Source: Pedobacter westerhofensis
GTDB lineage: Bacteria; Bacteroidota; Bacteroidia; Sphingobacteriales; Sphingobacteriaceae
DNA: 64,000 nt
Direction of reading: 5' to 3'
Assembly: GCF_900182595.1 (NCBI RefSeq)
Contig: NZ_FXTN01000006.1
Coordinates: forward strand, 310,001-374,000
Shown: in pieces, positions 35,183-44,418 of the stretch
Layout: each line of letters starts with the position of its first letter
Position numbering within the stretch: the stretch's first letter is position 1
The notes under the pieces: generated by a model
Database searches by the model: none
Told to the model about the DNA's origin: nothing
Seen by the model: only the letters and a program-made list of their open reading frames with translations
Program-made: the position numbers and the translations under genes

Positions 35183-35758
35183 TTACCTGTACATATTTTT
35201 GCTATCCATAAAGGCGATCACATTTTCAGGAACCAAAAACTGAATGTTGTTTTTGTTTTTGAGCGCGTTCCTGATAAAAGTAGAGGAGATTTCCATCTGG
35301 GGAGTCTCCGTAAAAGTAATTGAAGGGTGGCCTGCCCACTCTGATGAGTCGCAGCCGGGCCTGGGATATACATAGATGCTGTAATTCTGCAGCAGCACTT
35401 CAAAATTCTTCCATTTTTTGAGCGAAACAAGATTGTCTTCGCCCATAATCAGCACAAACTCCCGGGCAGGATACTTCTCATGGAGATACGTTAAGGTATC
35501 AATCGTGTATGAGGGTTGCGGAAGCGTAAACTCTATATCACTCACTTTGATATTCTCGGCAGGTTCGGCGGCTAAACGGGCCATCTCCAGCCTGTCGTAC
35601 ATATTTCCCAACCCCTTTTTATTCTTTAAAGGATTTTGGGGCGATACCACAAGCCAAACTTCGTCCAGGCCGGTGTAATTGGCCATATAGCTTGCAATGA
35701 TCATATGGCCCACATGTACCGGGTTGAAGGAACCAAAAAATAATCCTGTTTTTGCCAT
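35183..35758 (-). CDS. nadD: Nicotinate-nucleotide adenylyltransferase
   Basis: Adenylates nicotinate mononucleotide to form deamido-NAD in NAD synthesis. The nucleotidyltransferase motif GSFNPVHVGHM is at the N-terminus and the ISSTFIRNAL (ISSTxxR) motif near residue 160 is also present. The protein is 191 residues. It is third in the yicC-gmk-nadD run, 16 bases after gmk, and shares its 3' region with a convergent methyltransferase gene. Confidence 0.94.
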   Translation of the reverse strand: MAKTGLFFGSFNPVHVGHMIIASYMANYTGLDEVWLVVSPQNPLKNKKGLGNMYDRLEMARLAAEPAENIKVSDIEFTLPQPSYTIDTLTYLHEKYPAREFVLIMGEDNLVSLKKWKNFEVLLQNYSIYVYPRPGCDSSEWAGHPSITFTETPQMEISSTFIRNALKNKNNIQFLVPENVIAFMDSKNMYR

Positions 35759-35774
35759 CCTTGAAAAAGAGAGT

Positions 35775-36344
35775 TTATTTATTGATAAAATCAGCTACCA
35801 GTCGCTCAGCTTCCTGACAGGCCGTATCGAGATCGAAGTTTTTAAGCACCACATCAAACTTATCTGCATATTCCAGCTCTTTTTCTGCTTTGATAAACCT
35901 TTCCTGCAGTTTCTCAGCGCTGTCTGTTCCGCGTCCGCTTAACCGTTCCTTCAGTACTTCCAGTGATGGTGGCTGTACAAAGATTGCCAAAGCATCCTCT
36001 TCGTATTTGCGTTTCAAACGTAATCCGCCCTCTACATCAATATCAAATATCACATGTTTGCCTTCATTCCAGATCCGCTCAATTTCTGAGCGGAGGGTGC
36101 CGTAAAAAGTACCATTGTATACCTCTTCAAACTCTACAAATTCCTGGTGGGCAACCTTATGTAGAAATGCCTCTTTGGAAATAAAATAGTAGTCTTTCTC
36201 ATGCTGTTCGTCCCCGCGCCGCTCCCTTGTGGTTGCAGAAATGGAAAAGCTTAATGCCGGAAATTTATCCAGCAAGTGTTTAACGATGGTAGTTTTTCCT
36301 GCTCCTGAAGGCGCAGAGAATATAATGAGCTTGCCTTGTATCAT
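35775..36344 (-). CDS. gmk: Guanylate kinase
   Basis: Phosphorylates GMP to GDP. P-loop FSAPSGAGKTTIVKHL at the N-terminus; the GMP-binding stretch SATTRERRGDEQHEKDYYF near residue 36 and VIFDIDVEGGLRLK near 96. The protein is 189 residues. It follows yicC by 13 bases, an arrangement often seen for these two genes in bacteria. Confidence 0.96.
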   Translation of the reverse strand: MIQGKLIIFSAPSGAGKTTIVKHLLDKFPALSFSISATTRERRGDEQHEKDYYFISKEAFLHKVAHQEFVEFEEVYNGTFYGTLRSEIERIWNEGKHVIFDIDVEGGLRLKRKYEEDALAIFVQPPSLEVLKERLSGRGTDSAEKLQERFIKAEKELEYADKFDVVLKNFDLDTACQEAERLVADFINK

Positions 36345-36357
36345 TTATTGATGCGAT

Positions 36358-37233
36358 CTATATAACGTTTAACAACTGTTCCTTAATCTTTTCTAATTCT
36401 TCTTTCATCCCCACAACCAGTTGCTGAATTTGTGCATCATTTGCTTTTGCGCCCATTGTATTGATTTCTCTGCCAATTTCCTGCGAAATAAAGCCCAGTT
36501 TTTTACCATTGGCATCTTTACTTTTCAGGGTCTCTGTAAAATAATCGCAGTGGCTCTTTAACCGGATTTTCTCTTCAGTGATATCCAGTTTGTCTATATA
36601 ATAAATCAGTTCCTGTTCAAGACGGTTCTGGTCCACATTCACTTTTCCGGCATTTTCCTCAAGGAACTGGTTTAATCTTGCCCTGATCTGAGGAATTCTC
36701 AGCGGTGCAAGCACTTCTATCTGTGCAAAAAAGCCCAGTATATTTTTAATTCTTAATTCCAGGTCCTGTTTAAGCACAGCACCTTCAGTTTCCCTGAACT
36801 GGTTGAAATTCTCCAAAGCTGCGTTAAATGTGCTTTGTACAATATCCCATTCGCCTTCGTTTACCACTTCTTCTGTATAAGTGATTACATCAGGAAAGCT
36901 TAAAACAGCCTGTAAAAGATTATTTGAATTGGCTCCTAAATCAATATTAATTGCCTCAAGTTGTTTGTAGTATTTGCTGAGCAGTGCAGCATTGATCGTA
37001 GCGCCTTTCAGATTTTCTTCACTGCGCTCAATATTGATAGAAACATTTACTTTTCCGCGTTCAATTTCTTTACTGCAGATGTTTCTTAGCAGCAGCTCTT
37101 TATCAGCATAAGCCCTTGGCAGTTTCAAATTGAGTTCCAGAAACTTGCTGTTTAAAGACTTAATCTCTACGGCAAACTTTGTATTTTCCTGATCTGCAGA
37201 GGCCAGGCCATAGCCCGTCATTGATTTTATCAT
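36358..37233 (-). CDS. yicC: YicC-family endoribonuclease
   Basis: A 291-residue member of the YicC/YloC family, described as endoribonucleases. It starts MIKSMTGYGLA, the family's hallmark. The C-terminal half is helical and charged, ending in the conserved ...REINTMGAKANDAQIQ block. The ATG at 37233 is chosen over an upstream TTG because the -7 box TATCTTTG ends three bases before it. That also predicts a leaderless mRNA. It leads the yicC-gmk-nadD run. Confidence 0.92.
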   Translation of the reverse strand: MIKSMTGYGLASADQENTKFAVEIKSLNSKFLELNLKLPRAYADKELLLRNICSKEIERGKVNVSINIERSEENLKGATINAALLSKYYKQLEAINIDLGANSNNLLQAVLSFPDVITYTEEVVNEGEWDIVQSTFNAALENFNQFRETEGAVLKQDLELRIKNILGFFAQIEVLAPLRIPQIRARLNQFLEENAGKVNVDQNRLEQELIYYIDKLDITEEKIRLKSHCDYFTETLKSKDANGKKLGFISQEIGREINTMGAKANDAQIQQLVVGMKEELEKIKEQLLNVI

Positions 37234-37236
37234 GTG

Positions 37237-37244
37237 CAAAGATA
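37237..37244 (-). promoter_or_regulatory. Candidate -7 element abutting the yicC start codon
   Basis: The minus strand reads TATCTTTG followed by CAC and ATG. Transcription would begin at or inside the start codon. Confidence 0.55.
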
Positions 37245-37376
37245 TAATTTATTGTTAAATTGGTTAGGGTGTAATGGATTTAATGTGCCCAATTGCCTTT
37301 AAATGGTCATTTGATCATATCAGATACGCCGGATTGATAAACATTGGTTAAATTTACATCAAATAGATTTCAGATC

Positions 37377-38090
37377 ATGATTCGCACTGCTTTACAAAGT
37401 TTATTCATTCCGGTTCTTTTGCTTGCTTCAACATCTGTTGTCTCTGCACAGGAAGATTTCCGCCTCAATGGGGTGATCATGGTGAAAGGCTCTACAACAC
37501 GCGTTGCGCTGGCAGAAATTACCAACAAGCGGACTAAATATACCGTGGGCAGTAATGATCTGGGGATCTTTCAGATCAAGGCTTTGGTAGGGGATACCCT
37601 GCTGGTGATCAAACGCAGTTTTTCTGATGTAGAACAGGTAGTGCTGTCTGACCGCGACATGATTATTTATGTGGATATGGGCAATACACTGAATCAGGTG
37701 AATATCCGCGGCCAATCCAAGAAGCAGGAGCTGGACCAGCTTAAGCAGGATTACAGGGATAAAGGCTCTTTTTATCAGGGCAAACCGCCACTGCTTTCCT
37801 ATATTTTTGCACCAATTACGGCTTTGTATGAACTTTTTGGCAGCACGCCTAAAAAAGCCAGGCGATTTGGCAAATACTACAATACAGAATTACAGCAGAC
37901 AACTATAGACGGGTTTTTTAATGAAGCGCTGATTCAGAAAAATACGGAGCTGGAAGGTAAAGACCTGGAGAATTTTATGCTGAACTACCGCCCGGAATAC
38001 AGCAGGTCCAAAAACTGGACAGAGTACGATGCGGTCAAATATATCAGGGATTCCTACAAACAGTATACTGATACCTTAAGAAAGAAATAA
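37377..38090 (+). CDS. Exported protein with carboxypeptidase-regulatory-like domain
   Basis: A 237-residue protein from the ATG at 37377; an upstream in-frame TTG would precede the signal peptide. The signal peptide is MIRTALQSLFIPVLLLAST, cut after VSAQ. Residues about 25-105 look like the beta-sandwich carboxypeptidase-regulatory-like domain common in Bacteroidota surface proteins (FRLNGVIMVKGSTTRVALAE, DLGIFQIKALVGDTLLV). The rest is charged and helical with no family I recognise. No lipoprotein Cys. Role unknown. It stands alone, convergent with rnc. Confidence 0.7.
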   Translation: MIRTALQSLFIPVLLLASTSVVSAQEDFRLNGVIMVKGSTTRVALAEITNKRTKYTVGSNDLGIFQIKALVGDTLLVIKRSFSDVEQVVLSDRDMIIYVDMGNTLNQVNIRGQSKKQELDQLKQDYRDKGSFYQGKPPLLSYIFAPITALYELFGSTPKKARRFGKYYNTELQQTTIDGFFNEALIQKNTELEGKDLENFMLNYRPEYSRSKNWTEYDAVKYIRDSYKQYTDTLRKK

Positions 38091-38156
38091 TTCTATTGAA
38101 AAGGAAGATCCGGCACATAATTATCAGGGACGGATCGATATAGATGGATAAACTAC

Positions 38157-38885
38157 TTAAATAGATAACGCTTCGCATGCCTTTTCTGCGGCTTGTTTTT
38201 CTGCGTTTTTCTTGTTATAATCTCTGCCGATACCATAACTTTCTCCCTCAATCACCGCCTGGATGGTAAACAGTTTTGCACTTTCACCCTCACCGTTCTG
38301 GATCATATCAAAGGTAATATCCTTGGCGTGTCGCTGGCACCATTCTATCAGCTTGCTCTTGAAGTTAGTTTCTGTGAGCTCCAGTGTATGAATGTCAATA
38401 TAAGGCTTAACAATACGTTTCAGCAATAATTCCTTCGTAAAATTATATCCCTTATCCAGATATACCGCACCGATTAGTGCTTCAAATGCATCGCCTAGCA
38501 TGGAATGGTGTTTTGTTTGTGCATTCACCATTTTCTGATCAAAAACGATCAGCTGATCAAATCCCATTTTGCGTGCAAGCTGATTCAGATTCGCCCTGTT
38601 TACAATCTTTGAACGCATTTCTGTAAGAAAGCCTTCTTCCTTGTAGGGATAATGTTTAAAAAGTAGTTCGGCAATAACGGCACCGAGAATGGCATCGCCC
38701 AAAAACTCGAGACGTTCGTTGCTGCTGCGGCTTCCATTTTTTAAAACTTTTGCTACAGACCGATGCCTGAACGCCATTTTATACAAAATGGTATTTCCAG
38801 GCACAAAGCCTAACATATTTCGAAGCTTTTTTATAAACTCTTTATCGGGGGATAAATAGAGTTTATACAGGTCAAATAGGGGCAT
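38157..38885 (-). CDS. rnc: Ribonuclease III
   Basis: Double-strand-specific endoribonuclease that processes rRNA precursors. The catalytic motif NERLEFLGDAILG is near residue 58; the second acidic patch lies in GDAFEALIGAVYLDKG near residue 125. A C-terminal dsRNA-binding domain (about 170-242) ends in KKNAEKQAAEKACEAL. The protein is 242 residues. It is third in an acpP-fabF-rnc cluster, a conserved bacterial arrangement. Confidence 0.96.
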   Translation of the reverse strand: MPLFDLYKLYLSPDKEFIKKLRNMLGFVPGNTILYKMAFRHRSVAKVLKNGSRSSNERLEFLGDAILGAVIAELLFKHYPYKEEGFLTEMRSKIVNRANLNQLARKMGFDQLIVFDQKMVNAQTKHHSMLGDAFEALIGAVYLDKGYNFTKELLLKRIVKPYIDIHTLELTETNFKSKLIEWCQRHAKDITFDMIQNGEGESAKLFTIQAVIEGESYGIGRDYNKKNAEKQAAEKACEALSI

Positions 38886-38913
38886 TAAATTCTATAAAAT
38901 CGATTTGTAACGT

Positions 38914-40167
38914 TTACTCTTCGTACTTTTTGAAAATGACTGAGGCATTATGCCCACCAAAACCAAAAGTATTACTCAATGCCGCACGTACCAAACGTTT
39001 CTGTGAAGTATTGAATGTGAAATTCAACTTTGGATCGAAATCAGGATCATCTGTGAAATGGTTGATCGTAGGCGGAACAATGTCGTTTTTTACAGATAAA
39101 ATAGAAGCAATGGCCTCAACAGCTCCGGCAGCACCCAGGAGGTGGCCAGTCATTGATTTCGTTGAACTGATATTCAATTTGTAAGCATCTTCACCAAATA
39201 AGTCTACAATGGCTTTTGTTTCACTGATATCCCCAAGAGGAGTAGAGGTGCCGTGAACATTGATATAATCAATATCCGCAGTACTCATTCCTGCATCTTT
39301 AAGTGCATTGGTCATCACCATCCTGGCACCCAATCCCTGAGGATGCGGGGCTGTGATATGATTTGCATCTGCACTCATTCCACCACCAACTAATTCAGCA
39401 TAAATTTTAGCACCGCGTGCTTTTGCATGCTCTAATTCTTCCAGGATAATCGTTCCTGCACCTTCTCCTGCAACAAAGCCATCTCTGTCTTTATCAAAGG
39501 GTCTGGAGGCGGTTGAAGGATCGTCATTGCGTGTAGAAAGCGCATGCATGGCATTAAATCCTCCAATACCTGCTTCATTGATAATGGCTTCTGATCCGCC
39601 GCTGATAATCATATCTGCCATATCCAGGCGGATGTAATTGTAAGCGTCTATCATTGCATTTGTAGATGAAGCACAGGCAGATACCGTAGCGAAATTAGGG
39701 CCGCGAAGGCCATATTTGATGGAAATATGACCTGTAACAATGTCAATAATCATCTTAGGGATGAAGAAGGGGTTAATGCGGGGAGTTCCATCACCAGCAT
39801 AGAAATTCCTCATTTCATCCAGAAACGTTTTTATGCCACCAATACCTGAACCCCAGATGACGCCGATACGGTTTGTATCCAGATCAGAGAAATTAACCCC
39901 TGAATCTTTAACGGCTTCTTCGGTAGATACCATGGCATACTGAACAAATGGATCTAATTTGCGTGCTTCTTTTTTATCCAAAAAGTCTTCAGGATTGAAG
40001 TTTTTGAGCTCACATGCAAATTTTGTTTTGAACTTTTCTGTATCAAAACCTGTAATAGGCGCAGCGCCGCTCACCCCTTTTAACAAATTATCCCAGAATT
40101 CTGGGATAGTATTGCCAATTGGAGTGAGCGCACCTAGACCTGTAACTACTACTCTTTTTAATTCCAT
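38914..40167 (-). CDS. fabF: 3-oxoacyl-ACP synthase II
   Basis: Elongating condensing enzyme of fatty acid synthesis. The catalytic triad is visible: Cys in ATVSACASSTNAM (near residue 165), His in NVHGTSTPLGD (near 306) and His in STKSMTGHLLGAAGAVEA (near 342). The protein is 417 residues. It follows acpP by 29 bases and precedes rnc by 28. FabB is excluded by length and by the SMTGHLLGAAG context of the FabF branch. Confidence 0.96.
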   Translation of the reverse strand: MELKRVVVTGLGALTPIGNTIPEFWDNLLKGVSGAAPITGFDTEKFKTKFACELKNFNPEDFLDKKEARKLDPFVQYAMVSTEEAVKDSGVNFSDLDTNRIGVIWGSGIGGIKTFLDEMRNFYAGDGTPRINPFFIPKMIIDIVTGHISIKYGLRGPNFATVSACASSTNAMIDAYNYIRLDMADMIISGGSEAIINEAGIGGFNAMHALSTRNDDPSTASRPFDKDRDGFVAGEGAGTIILEELEHAKARGAKIYAELVGGGMSADANHITAPHPQGLGARMVMTNALKDAGMSTADIDYINVHGTSTPLGDISETKAIVDLFGEDAYKLNISSTKSMTGHLLGAAGAVEAIASILSVKNDIVPPTINHFTDDPDFDPKLNFTFNTSQKRLVRAALSNTFGFGGHNASVIFKKYEE

Positions 40168-40196
40168 TTATACGGATTATACGGAGACCGTATGTT

Positions 40197-40433
40197 CTAC
40201 TTTACGTTTTTCTCTAGATAAGCAATTGCTTGACCAACTGTACCGATAGTCTCAGCTTGATCATCAGGAATCGCTACATTGAATTCTTTTTCGAATTCCA
40301 TGATAAGTTCTACAGTATCCAAAGAATCCGCACCTAGGTCATTAGTGAAAGAAGCTTCTGGGGTAACCTCGCTCTCATCCACACCTAATTTTTCAACGAT
40401 AATAGCCTTAACTCTTGAAGCAATATCAGACAT
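40197..40433 (-). CDS. acpP: Acyl carrier protein
   Basis: A 78-residue acidic carrier of fatty acyl chains. The phosphopantetheine serine is in [13 protein letters not shown] near residue 38. The ATG at 40433 gives the standard [17 protein letters not shown] start; a longer in-frame extension upstream is not conserved. First gene of acpP-fabF-rnc. A near match to the -7 element lies 35 bases upstream on the minus strand. Confidence 0.97.
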   Translation of the reverse strand: MSDIASRVKAIIVEKLGVDESEVTPEASFTNDLGADSLDTVELIMEFEKEFNVAIPDDQAETIGTVGQAIAYLEKNVK

Positions 40434-40594
40434 AATGTTATAATTTAATGGGTTAAATAATTCAGTGCAAAGAAAAATAAATTCTGACACATTTCAAATG
40501 TTTTTATTTCTCTGTCAATTTTAATGTTTTTATTCCGAACTGAAAAACAAAATTAGTTTTATAATTTCGTATCCTAAAATCTTATTCGTCTACT

Positions 40595-41014
40595 TTGAAC
40601 AAAACTTATTTAAAACTTTCTCTGGATCTTGATTTTGTGCTGATCGCAATCACTGCATCCCTAAAGGATTATGTGTTCTGTCACCAGATCAATACGAGGC
40701 TCAACCTGAACTTTGAAAAGGCGGATGACCATGAGGTTTACTTCAATATTGATGAACCTCCGCGCGCTTTCTCCAAATATTATTTTTACGTGGAGCAGGG
40801 AGACAATGAATATTACATCCTCAGCAACCGGAATAGTGAAGGATTCCTGATCCCGGAGATGAGCAAAGTAGATTATTTTATGATCATTCACACTTACATT
40901 GATAAAGAAGATTTGAATTATATCCTCACAGGGCTCAACAAACTGCCTGATATTCAGGTTGCTGCGCAGATAGATCCGCTTAAGCTCAAATCAAAGGAGA
41001 ATTTGGTAATGTAA
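40595..41014 (+). CDS. IPExxxVDY-family protein
   Basis: A 139-residue protein of a Bacteroidota-specific family named after the motif IPEMSKVDYFMI, here near residue 89. The N-terminal KTYLKLSLDLDFVLIAITA is also typical. No signal peptide or membrane span, so it is probably cytoplasmic. No ATG is available before the conserved N-terminus; the start must be the TTG at 40595. Function is not known. It lies upstream of pyk, as is common in relatives. Confidence 0.88.
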   Translation: MNKTYLKLSLDLDFVLIAITASLKDYVFCHQINTRLNLNFEKADDHEVYFNIDEPPRAFSKYYFYVEQGDNEYYILSNRNSEGFLIPEMSKVDYFMIIHTYIDKEDLNYILTGLNKLPDIQVAAQIDPLKLKSKENLVM

Positions 41015-41028
41015 ATTTTATATACAAG

Positions 41029-41043
41029 GTGTATTAAATACAC
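41029..41043 (+). promoter_or_regulatory. Palindrome touching the pyk -7 box
   Basis: GTGTATT-A-AATACAC, a perfect 15-base palindrome that ends one base before the -7 element. A protein bound here would block or activate the pyk promoter. Confidence 0.5.
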
Positions 41044-41051
41044 TATATTTG
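41044..41051 (+). promoter_or_regulatory. Candidate -7 element for pyk
   Basis: TATATTTG, exact TAnnTTTG match, 104 bases before the pyk ATG. Confidence 0.5.
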
Positions 41052-41154
41052 AAGCTTACATTATTAGTTAAATAACATAAATAACCAGACTAACATTGGT
41101 TTTTTCATATAAAACCCCCATTTTGTTGGTCAGTAACAAATAAAAGTAATTTCA

Positions 41155-42585
41155 ATGAAACCTTTTCATTCCAGAACAAAAATTGTAGCCACGCTAGGTC
41201 CTGCCTCGGCTAAACCAGATGTTTTATATAGCATGTTTAATGCCGGATTAGATGTCTGCAGACTTAACTTTTCACATGGTTCACAAGCGGATCACCAGGA
41301 GGTCCTGGACACCATCCGTTCGATCAACGAAAAATATAACTATAATGTCGGCATTTTGGCGGATTTACAAGGTCCTAAAATCAGGATTGGAAAAGTTCAG
41401 GATGGTGGTATACAGTTAGTTAATGGAGCACGTACTACAATTACCACTAAAGAGTGTATTGGTAATGAAGAGCGTATTTATATCACTTACAACACTTTCC
41501 CTAAAGACGTAAAAGCGGGCGAAATTATCCTGCTTGACGACGGAAAACTGCAGATGAGAGTGATCTCGACCAACCTTGAAGATGAGGTTGTTTGTGAGGT
41601 TGTCCATGGTGGTATCCTTACTTCGAGAAAAGGTGTGAACTTACCAAATACCAAGGTTTCTATCCCTTCTTTAACTGAAGAAGACCGTTATAACCTTGAC
41701 TTTGTACTGGAAAATAATGTAGACTGGATCGGCTTGTCATTTGTTCGTAATGCTGCTGATATTGTAGAATTAAAAGAAATTATCAAAGCAAGAGGTAAAC
41801 ATGCAAGGGTGATCGCCAAAATCGAAAAACCTGAAGCTATCGCTAACATCGATGAAATCATCGCTGTTTCTGACGGTATCATGGTTGCCCGTGGAGATCT
41901 TGGTGTTGAAATGCCAATGGAAGAAGTTCCTTTGCTTCAGAAAATGATTGTTCAGAAATGTATTGCAGCTTCTAAACCTGTAATTATCGCTACACAAATG
42001 CTTGAAAGCATGATCACTACACCAAGGCCAACACGTGCTGAGGTAAATGACGTTGCAAATTCAGTATTGGATGGAGCTGATGCAGTGATGCTGAGCGGCG
42101 AAACTTCTGTTGGAGAGTTTCCACTGATCGTTATCGAAACGATGCAGAAAATCATTCAGAACATCGAAACAAACAACTATCCGTTTAACGTAGATAAATA
42201 TCTGAAACCTAAATCTGAGTCGTTCTTAAGCGATGCAGTTTGTGATTCAGCTACATTTTTGGCTAAACAAACAAGTGCAGTAGGTATCGTTTCTATGACA
42301 GTTAGTGGTTATACTGCTTTCGAAATCTCTAGTCACAGGCCAAAAGCACTGACTTATATCTTTACTAACAATAAGCAACTGATCAATACTTTAGCCTTAG
42401 TTTGGGGCGTTCAGGCGTTCTATTATGATAAGTTTGAGAGTACTGATGAGACTATTTTAGATGTAAATGATCAGCTGGTGAAAATGAAACTGATCAAAAA
42501 AGGAGATATTGTAATCAATACTGCTGCTGTTCCTATGGAAAGCCAGGGCAGAACAAACATGGTAAAAGTTACCGTTATTGATTAA
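41155..42585 (+). CDS. pyk: Pyruvate kinase
   Basis: Last enzyme of glycolysis, making ATP and pyruvate from phosphoenolpyruvate. The N-terminal RTKIVATLGPAS, the active-site block VIAKIEKPEAIANIDEI with the catalytic Lys, VARGDLGVEMP and VMLSGETSVGEFP are clear. The protein is 476 residues, the usual length for enzymes without an extra C-terminal domain. A palindrome next to the -7 box suggests control of transcription. Confidence 0.97.
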   Translation: MKPFHSRTKIVATLGPASAKPDVLYSMFNAGLDVCRLNFSHGSQADHQEVLDTIRSINEKYNYNVGILADLQGPKIRIGKVQDGGIQLVNGARTTITTKECIGNEERIYITYNTFPKDVKAGEIILLDDGKLQMRVISTNLEDEVVCEVVHGGILTSRKGVNLPNTKVSIPSLTEEDRYNLDFVLENNVDWIGLSFVRNAADIVELKEIIKARGKHARVIAKIEKPEAIANIDEIIAVSDGIMVARGDLGVEMPMEEVPLLQKMIVQKCIAASKPVIIATQMLESMITTPRPTRAEVNDVANSVLDGADAVMLSGETSVGEFPLIVIETMQKIIQNIETNNYPFNVDKYLKPKSESFLSDAVCDSATFLAKQTSAVGIVSMTVSGYTAFEISSHRPKALTYIFTNNKQLINTLALVWGVQAFYYDKFESTDETILDVNDQLVKMKLIKKGDIVINTAAVPMESQGRTNMVKVTVID

Positions 42586-42611
42586 TTTGCTTTAGAAATC
42601 AAAAAAAATAC

Positions 42612-42619
42612 TACTTTTG
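42612..42619 (+). promoter_or_regulatory. Candidate -7 element for tRNA-Ser
   Basis: TACTTTTG, exact TAnnTTTG match, 12 bases before the mature tRNA. Confidence 0.6.
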
Positions 42620-42631
42620 CAACCCCGTAAT

Positions 42632-42719
42632 GGAGAGGTGTCCGAGTGGTTGAAGGAGCACGCCTGGAAAGTGTGTATACCTCAAAAGGGTATCGAGGGT
42701 TCGAATCCCTCTCTCTCCG
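42632..42719 (+). tRNA. tRNA-Ser(GGA)
   Basis: 88-base class II tRNA. The acceptor stem (GGAGAGG with TCTCTCC), anticodon stem CACGC/GTGTG and T arm GAGGG/CCCTC all pair. The anticodon GGA is at 42666-42668 and reads UCC/UCU. A long variable arm (GTATACCT...GGGTATC region) marks it as serine. The discriminator base is G and CCA is not encoded. Confidence 0.97.
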
Positions 42720-42741
42720 CGTTAAGCAAAGTAAAATACAC

Positions 42742-42776
42742 AAAAGCGCCCCGAACGTAAGTTCAGGGCGCTTTTT
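42742..42776 (+). terminator. Intrinsic terminator of tRNA-Ser
   Basis: Stem AGCGCCC-C-GAAC with GTTC-A-GGGCGCT (one mismatch) and a GTAA loop, followed by TTTTT. Confidence 0.9.
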
Positions 42777-42875
42777 GTTTGTATTGAATTCCATAGATTT
42801 TTACCTATTTTGTGAGAGAATAACATCGATATATGTCTTTGTTAAACATCAGATCATCTCATAAAACTCTCGTTC

Positions 42876-44417
42876 ATGGTTAAAGTAAAATGCCTCTTCT
42901 TAGGTATAGGCTTGCTGGTCGGTACCGGTGTATTTGCCCAAAATATAATTACAATCGACGCAACGGCCGCTAAAACAACGATCAATAAAAATATCTACGG
43001 GCACTTTGCAGAGCACCTTGGGCGTTGTATTTACGATGGATTTTATGTTGGGGAGGCTAATAAGACTATTCCCAATACGGATGGGGTACGAAATGATATT
43101 ATTGCAGCATTAAAAAAACTCAAAATTCCAAATCTCCGCTGGCCGGGCGGATGCTTTGCTGATACCTACCATTGGAAAGACGGCGTTGGTCCCAAAGATA
43201 AAAGGCCTTCTATTGTCAATACCAACTGGGGTTATGTCACCGAAGATAACAGCTTTGGTACCAATGATTTTTTAAATATGTGCGAACTGCTGGGTACTGA
43301 GCCTTATCTATCCGGTAATGTAGGGACGGGAACCGTGCAGGAAATGCTGGATTGGATGCAGTACACCAACTTTGACAGCAAAAGCCCGATGTCTGACATG
43401 CGCAGGCAAAACGGAAGAGATAAGCCCTGGAACGTTAAATACTGGGGGATTGGTAACGAGACTTATGGCTGCGGCGGACATATGACTGCTGAGTATTATG
43501 CCGGTATGTACCGTCAGTACGTTTCTTTTATGCGCAACGATGGTAAAAATAACCTGTCTTTTGTTGCTGCCGGGGCTAAAAATGATGATTACCACTGGAC
43601 AGAAACACTGATGAAAGGTGTGCCGCTCTATATGCTGGATGGTATTGCCATGCATCATTATTCTTATGTAGACTGGGAGAAAAAGGGTTCGGCATCCGTT
43701 TTTAATGAAACGCAGTACTTTAAAACCATGAAGCAGGCGGTATGGATGGAGGAACTTGTGGCAAGACATTCGGCCATCATGAATAAATATGACCCGAAGA
43801 AAAAAGTAGGGCTGGTTGTTGATGAATGGGGCGGCTGGTATGACGTTGAACCAAATACAAATCCGGGTTTCCTCTATCAGCAGAATACCATGCGGGATGC
43901 GATGATTGCGGGGGTTACGTTAAATGTATTTAATAATCATGCCGACAGGGTGCGGATGGCCAACCTTGCGCAATGCGTAAACGTGCTGCAGGCGGTAATC
44001 CTTACGGATAAGGAAAAAATGATCTTGACTCCGAGCTACCATGTGATGGAGATGTATAATGTGCATCAAAACGCGAAATTGCTGCCACTGACGATTCAAA
44101 CAAATAAATATGTACTTGGTGACGGCAAATTGCCTGCAGTGTCCGCATCGGCTTCTATAGACGCTAATCTTGCAGCACATATCAGTCTCGTCAATATTGA
44201 TGCGAAAAAGACACAGAAAACTACGGTTAATCTTAAAGGCAGGAAATTCAGTACAGTTACCGGAAGAATCCTGACCTCAAAGCGGGTGCAGGACTGTAAC
44301 AGCTTTGAGGAACCGGATAAAGTACAGCCGGTGATTTTCAAAGACGTGTCTCTTAATGGTAGTATGCTTACGGTAAGCCTGCCGCCTTTTTCATTGGTGG
44401 TGCTGGAATTGAAATAA
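42876..44417 (+). CDS. GH51 alpha-L-arabinofuranosidase, exported
   Basis: A 513-residue glycoside hydrolase family 51 enzyme that removes terminal alpha-L-arabinofuranose from plant polysaccharides. A signal peptide (MVKVKCLFLGIGLLVGTGVFAQ) sends it across the inner membrane. The (beta/alpha)8 barrel starts with NIYGHFAEHLGRCIYDG. Acid/base Glu195 is in WGIGNETYG and nucleophile Glu317 is in VVDEWGGWYD. The C-terminal part (about 400-513) is a beta-sandwich. It is monocistronic, ending one base from convergent eutC, and is not inside a full polysaccharide-utilisation locus. Confidence 0.94.
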   Translation: MVKVKCLFLGIGLLVGTGVFAQNIITIDATAAKTTINKNIYGHFAEHLGRCIYDGFYVGEANKTIPNTDGVRNDIIAALKKLKIPNLRWPGGCFADTYHWKDGVGPKDKRPSIVNTNWGYVTEDNSFGTNDFLNMCELLGTEPYLSGNVGTGTVQEMLDWMQYTNFDSKSPMSDMRRQNGRDKPWNVKYWGIGNETYGCGGHMTAEYYAGMYRQYVSFMRNDGKNNLSFVAAGAKNDDYHWTETLMKGVPLYMLDGIAMHHYSYVDWEKKGSASVFNETQYFKTMKQAVWMEELVARHSAIMNKYDPKKKVGLVVDEWGGWYDVEPNTNPGFLYQQNTMRDAMIAGVTLNVFNNHADRVRMANLAQCVNVLQAVILTDKEKMILTPSYHVMEMYNVHQNAKLLPLTIQTNKYVLGDGKLPAVSASASIDANLAAHISLVNIDAKKTQKTTVNLKGRKFSTVTGRILTSKRVQDCNSFEEPDKVQPVIFKDVSLNGSMLTVSLPPFSLVVLELK

Positions 44418-44418
44418 A

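Noticed and set aside
42582..42864. Open frames on both strands over tRNA-Ser
   Set aside because: They are explained by the tRNA sequence and its terminator stem.
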